Assembly (NCBI GenBank): GCA_002973635.1
Contig: CP027224.1
Coordinates: forward strand, 1,064,501-1,128,500
Direction of reading: 5' to 3'
Length of the DNA: 64,000 nucleotides
From: Lysinibacillus sp. B2A1
GTDB lineage: Bacteria; Bacillota; Bacilli; Bacillales_A; Planococcaceae
Of the stretch, positions 1 through 8,476 are shown piece by piece. A program made the translations under genes and the position numbers. Each line of letters begins with the position of its first letter. The stretch's first letter is position 1. The notes under the pieces were generated by a model. The model ran no database searches, was not told where the DNA came from, and was given only the letters and a program-made list of their open reading frames with translations.

Positions 1-86
1 GTGCTCGAAAATTACAGCTTAAAGTGGAGGATGGATTACAGCATGCCATCTTTCAGCAATTATTAAAAGCACATTGGATTAGGTGA
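1..86 (+). CDS. C-terminal end of an upstream gene, probably a DUF58 protein
   Basis: An open frame enters from the left edge and stops at TGA 84-86. Its last residues read QQLLKAHWIR. Only 27 codons are visible, so no domain can be assigned from sequence. The two genes that follow are von Willebrand A membrane proteins of the BatA type. In Bacillales these usually sit behind a MoxR ATPase and a DUF58 protein, so DUF58 is the contextual guess. The next gene begins 11 bp after this stop, consistent with one operon. Confidence 0.5.
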   Translation, partial: ARKLQLKVEDGLQHAIFQQLLKAHWIR

Positions 87-97
87 GGTGAGCCGTA

Positions 98-1843
98 TTG
101 GGCTTTAGTCAAATACTTTTTAGCTGGACGGTCATCATCCCGGTCATTGTCCTACTATATTATTTCTTTCGAAAAAAATATATCGATCAAACCGTATCTT
201 CTACACTTTTTTGGTCGGAAATTATGCAGGAAACGCGTGTATCACCATACTTAAAGCAACTACAAAAAAATGCTTTGCTCTTTTTGCAACTTCTAGCACT
301 TCTTTTATTGGTACTAGCCTTAATGAACCCTTATGTTAAAAAATCAACGATTGTAGGTGCACAGACAATTTTTATTGTGGACACGTCTGCAACAATGCTT
401 GCGGGGAAAGAGCAGTCAACATTTGATGCACATAAAAAAGAAATGTTATCTTTGATGGGGCAACTAAATGGTAGACCTGTGACGCTCATTACAACAGGCA
501 ATACACCGAAAGCTTTACTACAGCAGGTGACAAACACTAAAGATATTGAAAAGGCGATTCAAGAGCTGGATGTAACCTATGAAACAGCACAAATGAATAA
601 GGCTCTTGATGTGGCACAGGCTTTTGTTGGTAATATACCAACATCCATTTATGTATTTACAGATGTGCTGGATAAAAAGCACTTACCAATGGAAAAAGAT
701 ACAGTGAAATGGATTGTAAAAGGCTCTGCTAAAGATTTAGAGAATGTTGCGATTACACGTTTTGCAGCAACTACAGACGGTCAATCGACAATGGCATTGG
801 TGCAGCTACAAAATGATACTGATTTGGAGCAAAAGATCACTCTTTTGTTACAAAATGCAGAGAATAATAAGGTAGTGTCAGAAGATATTACATTGCCTCC
901 TAAAGAAGCTGTGACCAAAACCTTTAAAGATTTACCATTAGAGGATACAATGACGGCTACCATTGCTGCAGATGATGATTATACAGTCGATAATTCGCAA
1001 ACTGTTTTACTACAAACGACTACCTCAAAAATAGTGGTCGATCAAAGTATGCATCAACTCATTCAAAAAGGTTTTCAAACAATTAATAGCAGTGTCAAGA
1101 TTGTTCCGTCTTTACAGATAGCTGATAATCAAGAAGCGACTGTGGTAACTAACCAAACAGCACTGCTCGAAAAGATGGATAAACCTATAGTATTATTTGG
1201 TCGTGATGATGCCGAAAAAATTGAAGCAAAGGGCGAAGTAAATACAACAAGTGATGCATTGTTTGCATTTAGTGAGCTAAAAGATATTTATGTTAGCGCT
1301 GTATATCCTGGGTTTGATGGCTATAAAACAATTGCATCGGTTGGAGATCATCCCTTTATACAACGTACTCCGAAAGGTGATCTTGTCATATTAGCTGATA
1401 TTGCAGATACAGATTGGCCCCTACACCCTTCATTTCCATTATTTTTGTGGAGTGTGGAACAGCAGCTTTCAGAATCGATTGGTTCACTTGGTATTTTTAC
1501 GCCGAATGAGCAGCGTGCAGTTGCTTTGGCTCAGGGCGATTGGAGTGTATATTCGCAGGATGATCAGTTTTTATCGTCCATTTCGAATGGCTTATTAACA
1601 GCTCCAATGAAGCCAGGAATCTATACAGCACGCTCAGAAAATGAAGAAAAGCGCTTAATTGTCCAGCTTCAAGCACAGGAGCGTATCATCTCAAAAGGAA
1701 CAAGCTATACACTAGGTGAGCTCCAAGAAAATGGCAAAGAAGAAATAGCGAAAGCTTCACTTGTACCTTGGCTTATTCTTCTTATTTTATTTGTACTAGT
1801 TACAGAGTGGGAGGTGCAACGACGACGTGGATTTACGAATTGA
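98..1843 (+). CDS. BatA-type von Willebrand A membrane protein
   Basis: A 581-residue protein. Two hydrophobic segments near the N-terminus (about residues 8-24 and 59-78) flank a basic stretch, as in the BatA/aerotolerance-regulator N-terminal domain. A von Willebrand A fold follows with a degenerate metal site (IVDTSATML, about residue 91). A final membrane helix (about 555-572) places the bulk outside the cell. It starts at TTG 98 behind a GGTGAGGTG ribosome site. Its 3' end overlaps the next gene by 17 bp, so the two are probably co-translated. Family members are linked to MoxR chaperone systems; the role here is unknown. The vWA Asp-x-Ser-x-Ser motif reads DTSAT, so metal binding is likely weakened. 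Confidence 0.8.
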   Translation: MGFSQILFSWTVIIPVIVLLYYFFRKKYIDQTVSSTLFWSEIMQETRVSPYLKQLQKNALLFLQLLALLLLVLALMNPYVKKSTIVGAQTIFIVDTSATMLAGKEQSTFDAHKKEMLSLMGQLNGRPVTLITTGNTPKALLQQVTNTKDIEKAIQELDVTYETAQMNKALDVAQAFVGNIPTSIYVFTDVLDKKHLPMEKDTVKWIVKGSAKDLENVAITRFAATTDGQSTMALVQLQNDTDLEQKITLLLQNAENNKVVSEDITLPPKEAVTKTFKDLPLEDTMTATIAADDDYTVDNSQTVLLQTTTSKIVVDQSMHQLIQKGFQTINSSVKIVPSLQIADNQEATVVTNQTALLEKMDKPIVLFGRDDAEKIEAKGEVNTTSDALFAFSELKDIYVSAVYPGFDGYKTIASVGDHPFIQRTPKGDLVILADIADTDWPLHPSFPLFLWSVEQQLSESIGSLGIFTPNEQRAVALAQGDWSVYSQDDQFLSSISNGLLTAPMKPGIYTARSENEEKRLIVQLQAQERIISKGTSYTLGELQENGKEEIAKASLVPWLILLILFVLVTEWEVQRRRGFTN

Positions 1844-4421
1844 TATGCCATTAGCATTGTTGCTTTTACTCCCATTATTTATGTATTTTAGCTGGACCTA
1901 TTGGCGAGAGCGTCAGCGCTTGAAAAAGAGCCATATAACAGTGCTAGGGATTCGTATTCTAGCAGTCAGCTGCTTAGTTTTTGCGCTTGCAGGTCCTTAT
2001 ATTTTATTACCTATAAAGGAAGAACAAATATTATTTATGGTAGACCGTTCTGCTTCTATGAATGGCACAGACGGTGAGATGGTTAAATTTATAGAGGAAA
2101 GTTTACAGTCGAAAAAGGATGAACAGCTTGCAGGGATTTATTCTTTTTCATCAACACTGCAAACAGAAGCGATTTTATCGAAGTCATTAAAGGAAGTGCC
2201 GAAGTTTACAAACATAGGAGCAACAGATCAAACAAATATTGAACAAAGTCTACAGCTTGCTTCAGGGATTGTTAATTCAAAAAAGGCAACACGGTTGGTC
2301 CTTTTAACAGATGGCAATGAAACAAAAGGCAATGCCTTAGAGTTTGCTTCGAAATTTAAAGGGTCCAATATAAGCGTTGATGTTGTTCCATTTCATCAAG
2401 CAGTTTCTACAGATGTATCACTGAAAAGCTTTGTAACCCCACAGGTTGCATATGTGGGTGAACAGCAGCAATTAGTTACTGAAGTTCATGCAACAGCGGC
2501 TAGCAAAGGAGAGCTACTATTATATGAAAACGACAAACTTGTTCACCGTGAGACTGTAGAGCTTGCACAAGGCTCCAATGTATTTACCTATAAACATACA
2601 GCTACAGCAGAGGGTCTAGTAAAGTATGAAGCTGTTGTACAGGTAGAGCAGGATGCCATATTTGAAAATAATAAACTAACAAGCGTTACAATGGTACAGA
2701 GTGAACCACATTTATTAATTGTTAACGGTTATGATAGCGCATCACCTGTAGCAGCCGCTCTTGGGAGAAAATCCATCTCCTTTGATGTTATAGATGCTCA
2801 AAGTTTGCCAAATGAGCTTTCTAGTTATCTACAGTACAATGCTATTATTTTTGATAATGTGCCAGGACATCTAGTGGGCGAGGCCAAAATGAATGTGATA
2901 GAGCAGGCAGTAAAAAACTTTGGCGTAGGCTTTACGATGGTTGGTGGCGAAAATAGCTTTGGCTTGGGCGGCTATTTTAAAACACCAATCGAAACTTTAC
3001 TACCTGTTGAAATGGAGATTAAAGGGAAGGAACAATTGCCTTCATTAGGGCTGGTTATCGTGCTTGACCGCTCTGGTAGTATGTCAGGAGCGAAGCTGGA
3101 GCTCGCTAAGGAGGCGGCAGCTCGTTCTGTTGAAATGTTGCGAGATGAAGATACGCTCGGCTTCATTGCCTTTGATGATCAACCTTGGGAAATTATCGAA
3201 ACAGGACCACTTGAAAATAAGGAAGAAGCTGTGGATACGATTTTGTCTGTAACGCCAGGCGGTGGGACAGAGATTTATGGGTCACTTGCTAAGGCCTATG
3301 AGAACTTAACAGATTTAAAGCTACAGCGAAAGCATATTATTTTATTAACGGATGGACAGTCACAGCCAGGAAATTATGAAGACTTAATCGCTGAAGGAAA
3401 AGAGAGTGGCGTAACATTGTCTACTGTAGCAATTGGACAGGATGCAGATGCCAATTTACTTGAAGCACTTAGTGAAATGGGCAGCGGACGATTTTATGAC
3501 GTTGTTGATGAGCAGACCATCCCTTCTATTTTATCCCGTGAAACGGCAATGATTTCACGCACATATATTGAGGATAACCCCTTCTATCCAACCATCTATA
3601 ACGCATCTGGTTGGAACACGTTATTTGCAAATGGTGTACCTCAAATGAATGCTTATATCGGAACAACAGCGAAGCAGGGGGCCTCTGTAATTGCGGAAAG
3701 CGAGAAAGAGGATCCGGTGCTAGCACAGTGGCAATATGGACTTGGCAAGACATTTGCCTTTACTTCCGATTCGACAGGGAAATGGACAGGTGATTGGGCA
3801 AGATGGCAGGATTGGGGAACGTTTTGGCAAACGCTTATTTCTCAAATGCTCCCAAGCTATAATGAAGTTGCCTACGATGTACGTTTAGAATCGGATGGTT
3901 CATTTATTATTACAGATCCAACTAATGAAGCAGCATTTTTAGATATAGTTGCTGTCAATGAAGCAGGAGAAGAACTTGAAACACAGCTTGAGGCCATTTC
4001 AGCCTCTCAGGTTCGGGCAGTTGTGCAAGCAGAGCCAGGACTCATTTTCTTCCGTATTGCTGATGAAGATCAAGCTATTTTTCAAGCGGGTATAAGTGTA
4101 CCTTACAGTGCTGAATATGAGTTACGACCTGTAAACGATAAGCTGGTGGAAGAACTGACAAAGCAAACGGGTGGCTCTGTTTTGAAAGAACCGAAGGAGG
4201 TATTTCGTGAATTTACGAAGAAAGGCGCAGATCGTCAAAATATAGCAACATGGCTTATATTAGCAGGTATGCTACTGTTCTTCATCGATATTACAATCCG
4301 ACGCTTTGGCTGGGGCTTCTTTGCTAAGTCTAAGAGAAAAGAGCAGCCTGTAGAGAATAAAACCATACAGGCAGAGGATACGAATGTTGCTCAGTTATTA
4401 AAGGGCATGAAGAAACGATAA
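1827..4421 (+). CDS. Large membrane protein with two von Willebrand A domains
   Basis: An 864-residue protein with two N-terminal membrane helices, a first vWA-like segment (MVDRSASM, about residue 72), a glutamine-amidotransferase-like middle and a complete second vWA domain (VLDRSGSM, about residue 413, with LTDGQS further on). A C-terminal helix (about 813-830) and a basic tail end it. The DxSxS metal site is intact in both vWA segments. It is translated from GTG 1827 behind GGGAGGTG; the internal ATG at 1845 is less well placed. The 17-bp overlap with the upstream vWA gene indicates translational coupling. The pair probably forms a surface-exposed adhesion or assembly complex of the MoxR-DUF58-vWA type; no precise function is claimed. 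Confidence 0.8.
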   Translation: MDLRIDMPLALLLLLPLFMYFSWTYWRERQRLKKSHITVLGIRILAVSCLVFALAGPYILLPIKEEQILFMVDRSASMNGTDGEMVKFIEESLQSKKDEQLAGIYSFSSTLQTEAILSKSLKEVPKFTNIGATDQTNIEQSLQLASGIVNSKKATRLVLLTDGNETKGNALEFASKFKGSNISVDVVPFHQAVSTDVSLKSFVTPQVAYVGEQQQLVTEVHATAASKGELLLYENDKLVHRETVELAQGSNVFTYKHTATAEGLVKYEAVVQVEQDAIFENNKLTSVTMVQSEPHLLIVNGYDSASPVAAALGRKSISFDVIDAQSLPNELSSYLQYNAIIFDNVPGHLVGEAKMNVIEQAVKNFGVGFTMVGGENSFGLGGYFKTPIETLLPVEMEIKGKEQLPSLGLVIVLDRSGSMSGAKLELAKEAAARSVEMLRDEDTLGFIAFDDQPWEIIETGPLENKEEAVDTILSVTPGGGTEIYGSLAKAYENLTDLKLQRKHIILLTDGQSQPGNYEDLIAEGKESGVTLSTVAIGQDADANLLEALSEMGSGRFYDVVDEQTIPSILSRETAMISRTYIEDNPFYPTIYNASGWNTLFANGVPQMNAYIGTTAKQGASVIAESEKEDPVLAQWQYGLGKTFAFTSDSTGKWTGDWARWQDWGTFWQTLISQMLPSYNEVAYDVRLESDGSFIITDPTNEAAFLDIVAVNEAGEELETQLEAISASQVRAVVQAEPGLIFFRIADEDQAIFQAGISVPYSAEYELRPVNDKLVEELTKQTGGSVLKEPKEVFREFTKKGADRQNIATWLILAGMLLFFIDITIRRFGWGFFAKSKRKEQPVENKTIQAEDTNVAQLLKGMKKR

Positions 4422-4434
4422 TTTAGATTAAATG

Positions 4435-4473
4435 ACAGTGCAAAATGATTAATTATTTTGCACTGTTTTTTTG
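4435..4473 (+). terminator. Intrinsic terminator of the vWA operon
   Basis: A 12-bp inverted repeat (acagtgcaaaat / attttgcactgt) is followed by a run of seven T. It lies 13 bp after the stop of the second vWA gene and closes the operon. Confidence 0.9.
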
Positions 4474-4551
4474 TTTTGTACTCGCTATGGGGGGGTTCAC
4501 TGAAAAATGATCTTCGAAAATGGAGAGGAAAGAAATCCCTACTCTAAAAAT

Positions 4552-5040
4552 TTAATGAAAATTTTTAATAAGTACAGTATTTCGTAGACTACTAGCAACG
4601 GCCATACCTAAAAAAGCACCAATAATACTAGAGGTTAAAAAGGCAGGCATGAAAAACATTGCTGCGACGGACGTCCCCATTAAGATATATGCATATGGTA
4701 CTGCAATGAGAGAAGCAATGATCCCAGTCCCTACAATTTCACCAATCCCTGCTAGCAAAGGTTTACTACTGTATTTATAAGCCAACGCTGCACAAAAAGC
4801 GCCAATAACACTGCCAGGAATGGCTAATAGGGAGCCTGTCCCTGTTAGAATTCGAATAATCGCCGTAATAAGGGCAATGATGACGGCTGGTACTGGGCCG
4901 AGTAGAATGGCACCGATGACATTGATGGCATGTTGTATTGGATAAGCTCGCGCAATCCCTGTTGGAATTGAAACGAAGGTAGAGCCTGCTACGGCAATGG
5001 CCACTAATAAAGCCATGATTGTTAATTTTCGAACTGACAT
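4552..5040 (-). CDS. thiW: ThiW, S-component of a thiamine-precursor ECF transporter
   Basis: A 162-residue, very hydrophobic protein with five or six predicted membrane helices and the family's conserved loop (PTGIARAYPIQHAINVIGA, residues 27-45). ThiW proteins are the substrate-binding subunits of energy-coupling-factor importers, probably for the thiazole precursor of thiamine. They use a shared EcfA/EcfT module that is not in this window. The ribosome site AGGAG is 7 bp upstream of ATG 5040. The gene is alone behind a TPP riboswitch and terminator, which independently supports a thiamine role. Length is normal for the family. Confidence 0.92.
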   Translation of the reverse strand: MSVRKLTIMALLVAIAVAGSTFVSIPTGIARAYPIQHAINVIGAILLGPVPAVIIALITAIIRILTGTGSLLAIPGSVIGAFCAALAYKYSSKPLLAGIGEIVGTGIIASLIAVPYAYILMGTSVAAMFFMPAFLTSSIIGAFLGMAVASSLRNTVLIKNFH

Positions 5041-5085
5041 AAATTACACTCCTTTGAAATATTATCGCGCTAAACTGGCGAACAC

Positions 5086-5122
5086 AAAAAGACCGCTTCC
5101 TGAAAACAATAGGAAGCGGCCT
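5086..5122 (-). terminator. Riboswitch-linked intrinsic terminator before thiW
   Basis: On the minus strand an 11-bp stem (ggccgcttcct / aggaagcggtc, one G-T pair) is followed by five T. It lies between the TPP aptamer and thiW. This arrangement fits transcription attenuation: TPP binding should favour this hairpin and switch thiW off. Confidence 0.88.
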
Positions 5123-5146
5123 TGCATTTACATATTAAAAAGCAAG

Positions 5147-5245
5147 ATGTCGCCACTTCCCTCCGCTAGTATGAACTAGATCAGGTTCAAAGGGTCCATA
5201 TATGATAATATACGTCTCAGTCTTTTAAAGACTCCCCTAGTGGTA
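5147..5245 (-). promoter_or_regulatory. TPP riboswitch (THI element)
   Basis: Read on the minus strand the region contains the hallmark blocks of the TPP aptamer in order: CTAGGGGAGTC, GACTGAGA, ACCCTTTGAACCTGATCTAG, and AGCGGAGGGAAGTGG. These are the conserved P2-P3 and P4-P5 pieces that bind the pyrimidine and pyrophosphate of TPP. It sits upstream of thiW with an intrinsic terminator in between. Confidence 0.95.
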
Positions 5246-5323
5246 ATAATTATTTAATTTTTGTTTAGCATCGTAACAAGATAAATGTAACATACTACTA
5301 ATAATAGTCAATAACTTTTCAGA

Positions 5324-6520
5324 TTATTTAGAATCAGGCTGCATAAGATGTGGTGCCTTTTTCATTGTCCAAATAAGGGCAAGGAAGAAGCAAGTCATCA
5401 AAATTATAGCACCAAATATATAAGGGCTATTCATATTCCAATCGAATAAAATACCTGCCAATGCTGGACCAATCATATTCCCAAGACTCATATAGGCATT
5501 ATTTAGACCTGCAGCAAATCCTTGCTCATTTTCAGCAAGCTTAGAGATCAATGTGTTAACAGCAGGACGAATTAATGTTGTGGCTGTCGAGAAGATTGTC
5601 GCAACAACTAAAATAAGGGCAAACCCAGATACGAATAATATTAAGTAGATAGATACGGCAGCAATAAATAAATTGACTAATACGACCTTCATTTCACCGT
5701 AGCGATTAAAGAGTGGTGTAATGACAAACATTTGTACAACTACACCAAAAGCACCACCCACTACTAAAATAATAGCAATATCTCCAGGTGTATAATGAAA
5801 CTTATCTGTAACAAATAATGATAAAGTCGTTTGGAAATTAGCAATTCCGAACGAGAATACCATCATAATAATAAGCATAACAAAGTAAGGCATATGTACT
5901 GAACGTACCATTTGTTTTGCAAGATTGTCTTGCTTATGCATTTTTTGTGCTGCGTTTGGTTTAGTAGATGGTAATAAAAAGAACGATAAAATAGCAGCTA
6001 AAATAGCAGCCGCTCCAGCTGTATAGAATGGAAAATGTAAGCTGACTTGCGATAAGAATCCACCAATACCTGGCCCAATCATAAAGCCAAGAGACATGGC
6101 AGCACCGAGCATCCCCATCCCTTTTCCTCGTTCTTCATATGTTGTAACATCTGCTACAAATGCCATAATAGGAGGTGCAACAAAGGCTGATCCAAGACCA
6201 CCTAAAAAGCGTGCTAAGAAGAGCATCCACACTTCTGTAGAGAGCCCAAAACCGATTTGTGCAAGTCCTGTTAGTATCAGTCCGAAAATTATTAGATTTT
6301 TTCGACCATACTGATCCGAAAGATTCCCAGCAATTGGAGAAAAAACGAATTGAGCAAAGGCGAACGTTGCAATAAGCATGCCTAGAACTTGTCCTGCAGC
6401 ACCAAATATTCTTAAATACTCTGGCATGACAGGAATAATAATCCCAATACTCCCCATTGCGATAAACATATTAAACATTAAAATATACAAAGCCGCCTTA
6501 TTAGACTTCTGCTGGGTCAT
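5324..6520 (-). CDS. NorA/Bmr-like MFS multidrug efflux transporter (DHA1)
   Basis: A 398-residue, 12-helix protein of the major facilitator superfamily. Motif A is present (GNLSDQYGRKNLI, about residues 65-77), as is the drug:H+ antiporter motif C (SLGFMIGPGIGGFL, about residues 142-155). The N-terminus (IGIIIPVMPEYLR) resembles NorA and Bmr. Such pumps export hydrophobic cations or fluoroquinolones using the proton gradient; the substrate here is not known. The ribosome site AAAGGGGG lies a few bases upstream of ATG 6520. It is transcribed alone, divergently from the biosynthetic operon that starts at 6920. It could help export that operon's product, but nothing in the sequence shows this. 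Confidence 0.85.
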   Translation of the reverse strand: MTQQKSNKAALYILMFNMFIAMGSIGIIIPVMPEYLRIFGAAGQVLGMLIATFAFAQFVFSPIAGNLSDQYGRKNLIIFGLILTGLAQIGFGLSTEVWMLFLARFLGGLGSAFVAPPIMAFVADVTTYEERGKGMGMLGAAMSLGFMIGPGIGGFLSQVSLHFPFYTAGAAAILAAILSFFLLPSTKPNAAQKMHKQDNLAKQMVRSVHMPYFVMLIIMMVFSFGIANFQTTLSLFVTDKFHYTPGDIAIILVVGGAFGVVVQMFVITPLFNRYGEMKVVLVNLFIAAVSIYLILFVSGFALILVVATIFSTATTLIRPAVNTLISKLAENEQGFAAGLNNAYMSLGNMIGPALAGILFDWNMNSPYIFGAIILMTCFFLALIWTMKKAPHLMQPDSK

Positions 6521-6673
6521 CGAATACCCCCTTTTCTAATCAAATATAGTACAGTCTATCACAAAGAAAAATGGTTTGCTATTAGTTAGGATTACTCTAA
6601 ATAGTGGACCAATTGTTTATTCTTAAACTAATAAATGATAAATATTTTGCAATAATAATTAACTATTCAATTA

Positions 6674-6710
6674 GTAAATTCCACAAGTTTATTTGTGGAA
6701 TTTACTTTTT
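6674..6710 (+). terminator. Orphan intrinsic terminator in the 6521-6919 gap
   Basis: A perfect 13-bp stem (gtaaattccacaa / ttgtggaatttac) with a 6-nt loop is followed by five T, oriented on the plus strand. No plus-strand gene precedes it, because the upstream gene is on the minus strand. It could end a small RNA started near 6540-6600, or act as an attenuator before the operon at 6920. The 399-bp gap otherwise holds the regulatory site listed at 6784-6847. Confidence 0.75.
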
Positions 6711-6783
6711 ATCTTGTAGTGAATTAGGGGTTACATCATTTGTTCTTGTGTTAATCTTTTTATGTCAACTGTATGACAAAAAT

Positions 6784-6847
6784 TGTAATAATTAGCGCCT
6801 TATATATGGTTGATATTTCCCTAATAATTCCTGTAATAACGGCTAAT
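6784..6847. promoter_or_regulatory. Candidate ComA-type site upstream of the biosynthetic operon
   Basis: The 16-mer at 6832-6847 (TGTAATAACGGCTAAT) is, on the opposite strand, a 14/16 match to the repeat between comP and comX (ATTTGCGGTTATTACA). The 3' half GTTATTACA is identical. A half copy (TGTAATAA) lies 48 bp upstream at 6784-6791. The site also holds a small inverted repeat (GTAAT...ATTAC). Its distance to the start codon (about 73 bp) suits an activator site. This is a similarity argument only; I see no strong -35/-10 pair next to it. Confidence 0.4.
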
Positions 6848-6919
6848 TACTGATCTACAAGAAGCGATCATAAGCCGAAAATCCGAGAGAAATTGATATT
6901 AAAAAGGAGAGGAAATGAA

Positions 6920-8098
6920 ATGGTAACTATTCAAGCAGCGATGGAAAATTTAAAAGAATTAGGTATTAACCCAGTAACAGCAGTTATTGGGTCAACCCAA
7001 CAGCTATTTCAATGGGATGAAGAAAAAGTCAATGATTTAAAGGGGTATTTAATCTCCCAAAATTTTAAACATCATTATGAAAACAATAGCTTTTATCGAA
7101 TGTTATGCGAGGATAGCGGCGTTACACCTGCCGATATACAAAGTCTAGATGATATACAAAAAATTCCACTTATTCCGGTAACAAGTTTTAAAAGACCTGA
7201 CTCTCATTTATTATTATCAACATCTTTAGAGAACATTGAATTTGAAATGCGAAGTACAGGAACAAGTGGTATACCAAGTATATCGAGAAGGGATGCTGAA
7301 ACATTAAACAATTGCGTGTTTAGTATTTACGCAATGTATAGAGAGATGTTTGCCTTCTCTCGTGGAGCTGGTCTCTTCTTATTCCCATCTCCAGAAGAAA
7401 TGCCAGAGATGGGAATGGTAAAAGTATTAAATATGCTCTCAGGTTTGTTTGATGCAACTAGATGTCTTGTTAAGAGAGCGTCCTTCAAGCCTAAAGAGGC
7501 AATAGAAACTTTAGAAAAATGGCAAAACATTCATACACGCCACATCGTAGGACCTCCATTTTTAATTTATAAACTGGTCAATTATTTAAAAACAAATAAT
7601 ATTCATTTGAAGTTAGATCAAAAGACGATGATTATCAATCTAGGAGGCTGGAAACGCTTTTCTGGTATGGAGATACCTAGGGAACAATACAATAAAGAAT
7701 GTGCTGAATTTTTAGGTATTCCTGAAGAAAATATAAGGGATATGTATGGATTAGTTGAATCTAATATTTTAGCTATCGAATGTGAGAAACAGTCTAAGCA
7801 TGTACCACCTTGGGTTCATTTTTCATTAAGAAATCCAAAAAATTTAGCGGAAGAGGTACCACAAGGAAAAAGAGGAGTTTTAGCAATATTTGACCCTACG
7901 TCCTTGTCATATCCAGGATTTATTCAAACTGAGGATTTAGTGTATTTAAAGAAAGAAAATACATGTGAATGCGGAAGAAATGGTCAGAAGGTGGTATATC
8001 TTTCTAGAGTAGCAGGTGCAGAAATAGGTTGTTGTGCCATTAATTTAGAGAAGCATATGGATGCCGCAGAAGAAAAAAATGAAATGGCAGAAGTATAA
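6920..8098 (+). CDS. LuxE-like acyl-protein synthetase / acyl-adenylating enzyme
   Basis: A 392-residue protein of the LuxE/phenylacetate-CoA-ligase branch of adenylate-forming enzymes. It shows the phosphate-binding loop RSTGTSGIPS (about residues 113-122), a GPPFLIY segment and a YGLVES motif typical of the AMP site. LuxE activates a fatty acid as acyl-AMP and passes it to a cysteine or carrier. The C-terminal part is Cys-rich (TCECGRNG, then GCC) and could bind metal or carry an acyl group. I chose ATG 6920 because AAGGAGAGG lies just before it; an in-frame start at 6893 lacks such a site. It is the first gene of an operon with Fe-S assembly and U32 proteins. The substrate acid is unknown. 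Confidence 0.75.
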   Translation: MVTIQAAMENLKELGINPVTAVIGSTQQLFQWDEEKVNDLKGYLISQNFKHHYENNSFYRMLCEDSGVTPADIQSLDDIQKIPLIPVTSFKRPDSHLLLSTSLENIEFEMRSTGTSGIPSISRRDAETLNNCVFSIYAMYREMFAFSRGAGLFLFPSPEEMPEMGMVKVLNMLSGLFDATRCLVKRASFKPKEAIETLEKWQNIHTRHIVGPPFLIYKLVNYLKTNNIHLKLDQKTMIINLGGWKRFSGMEIPREQYNKECAEFLGIPEENIRDMYGLVESNILAIECEKQSKHVPPWVHFSLRNPKNLAEEVPQGKRGVLAIFDPTSLSYPGFIQTEDLVYLKKENTCECGRNGQKVVYLSRVAGAEIGCCAINLEKHMDAAEEKNEMAEV

Positions 8099-8113
8099 GA
8101 GAGGATTCTAAAC

Positions 8114-8467
8114 ATGTACAATTCTATCATTGTTGATTATTTTAGCAACCCTCGACATTCAGGTGAATTGACTGATGCAAATATGGAATTAAAAATTGGT
8201 AACTCTGTTTGTGGAGATACAATTTTAATGAGCGTTAAGGTAGAAAATGGAAAAATATTCGATGCGAAATATAAAGCTTATGGTTGTGCTACATCTTTAG
8301 CAACAGCTGATATATTTGCAGAATATATCATTAATAAATCAATAGAAGAAATTAAGCAGCAACCGCAACATGAGATTGATAAAATGCTAGGGGAGTTAGA
8401 GCCTCCACAAATGCATTGTTTGAATATTTTACATGAGTTATTTGAGCAAATACGTTCGGCGGCTTAG
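8114..8467 (+). CDS. IscU/NifU-type Fe-S cluster scaffold
   Basis: A 117-residue protein with the full IscU ligand set: Cys33 and Asp35 in SVCGD, Cys58 in YGCATS, and His101-Cys102 in PPQMHC. These match Cys37, Asp39, Cys63, His105 and Cys106 of E. coli IscU. It should assemble [2Fe-2S] or [4Fe-4S] clusters with sulfur from the desulfurase encoded next. The gene lies 15 bp after the LuxE-like gene and 9 bp before the desulfurase. Firmicutes normally use SufU in a suf operon, so a second dedicated scaffold here suggests that a protein of this operon needs clusters; the U32 pair downstream is the obvious client. Confidence 0.9.
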   Translation: MYNSIIVDYFSNPRHSGELTDANMELKIGNSVCGDTILMSVKVENGKIFDAKYKAYGCATSLATADIFAEYIINKSIEEIKQQPQHEIDKMLGELEPPQMHCLNILHELFEQIRSAA

Positions 8468-8476
8468 GAGGCTTTT

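Noticed and set aside
4997-5179. A 60-residue plus-strand frame opposite thiW and the TPP riboswitch
   Set aside because: It overlaps the aptamer and terminator on the other strand and has no ribosome site.
6604-6795. A 63-residue plus-strand frame in the gap before the LuxE-like gene
   Set aside because: It runs through a strong terminator hairpin, has no ribosome site and has no protein-like composition.
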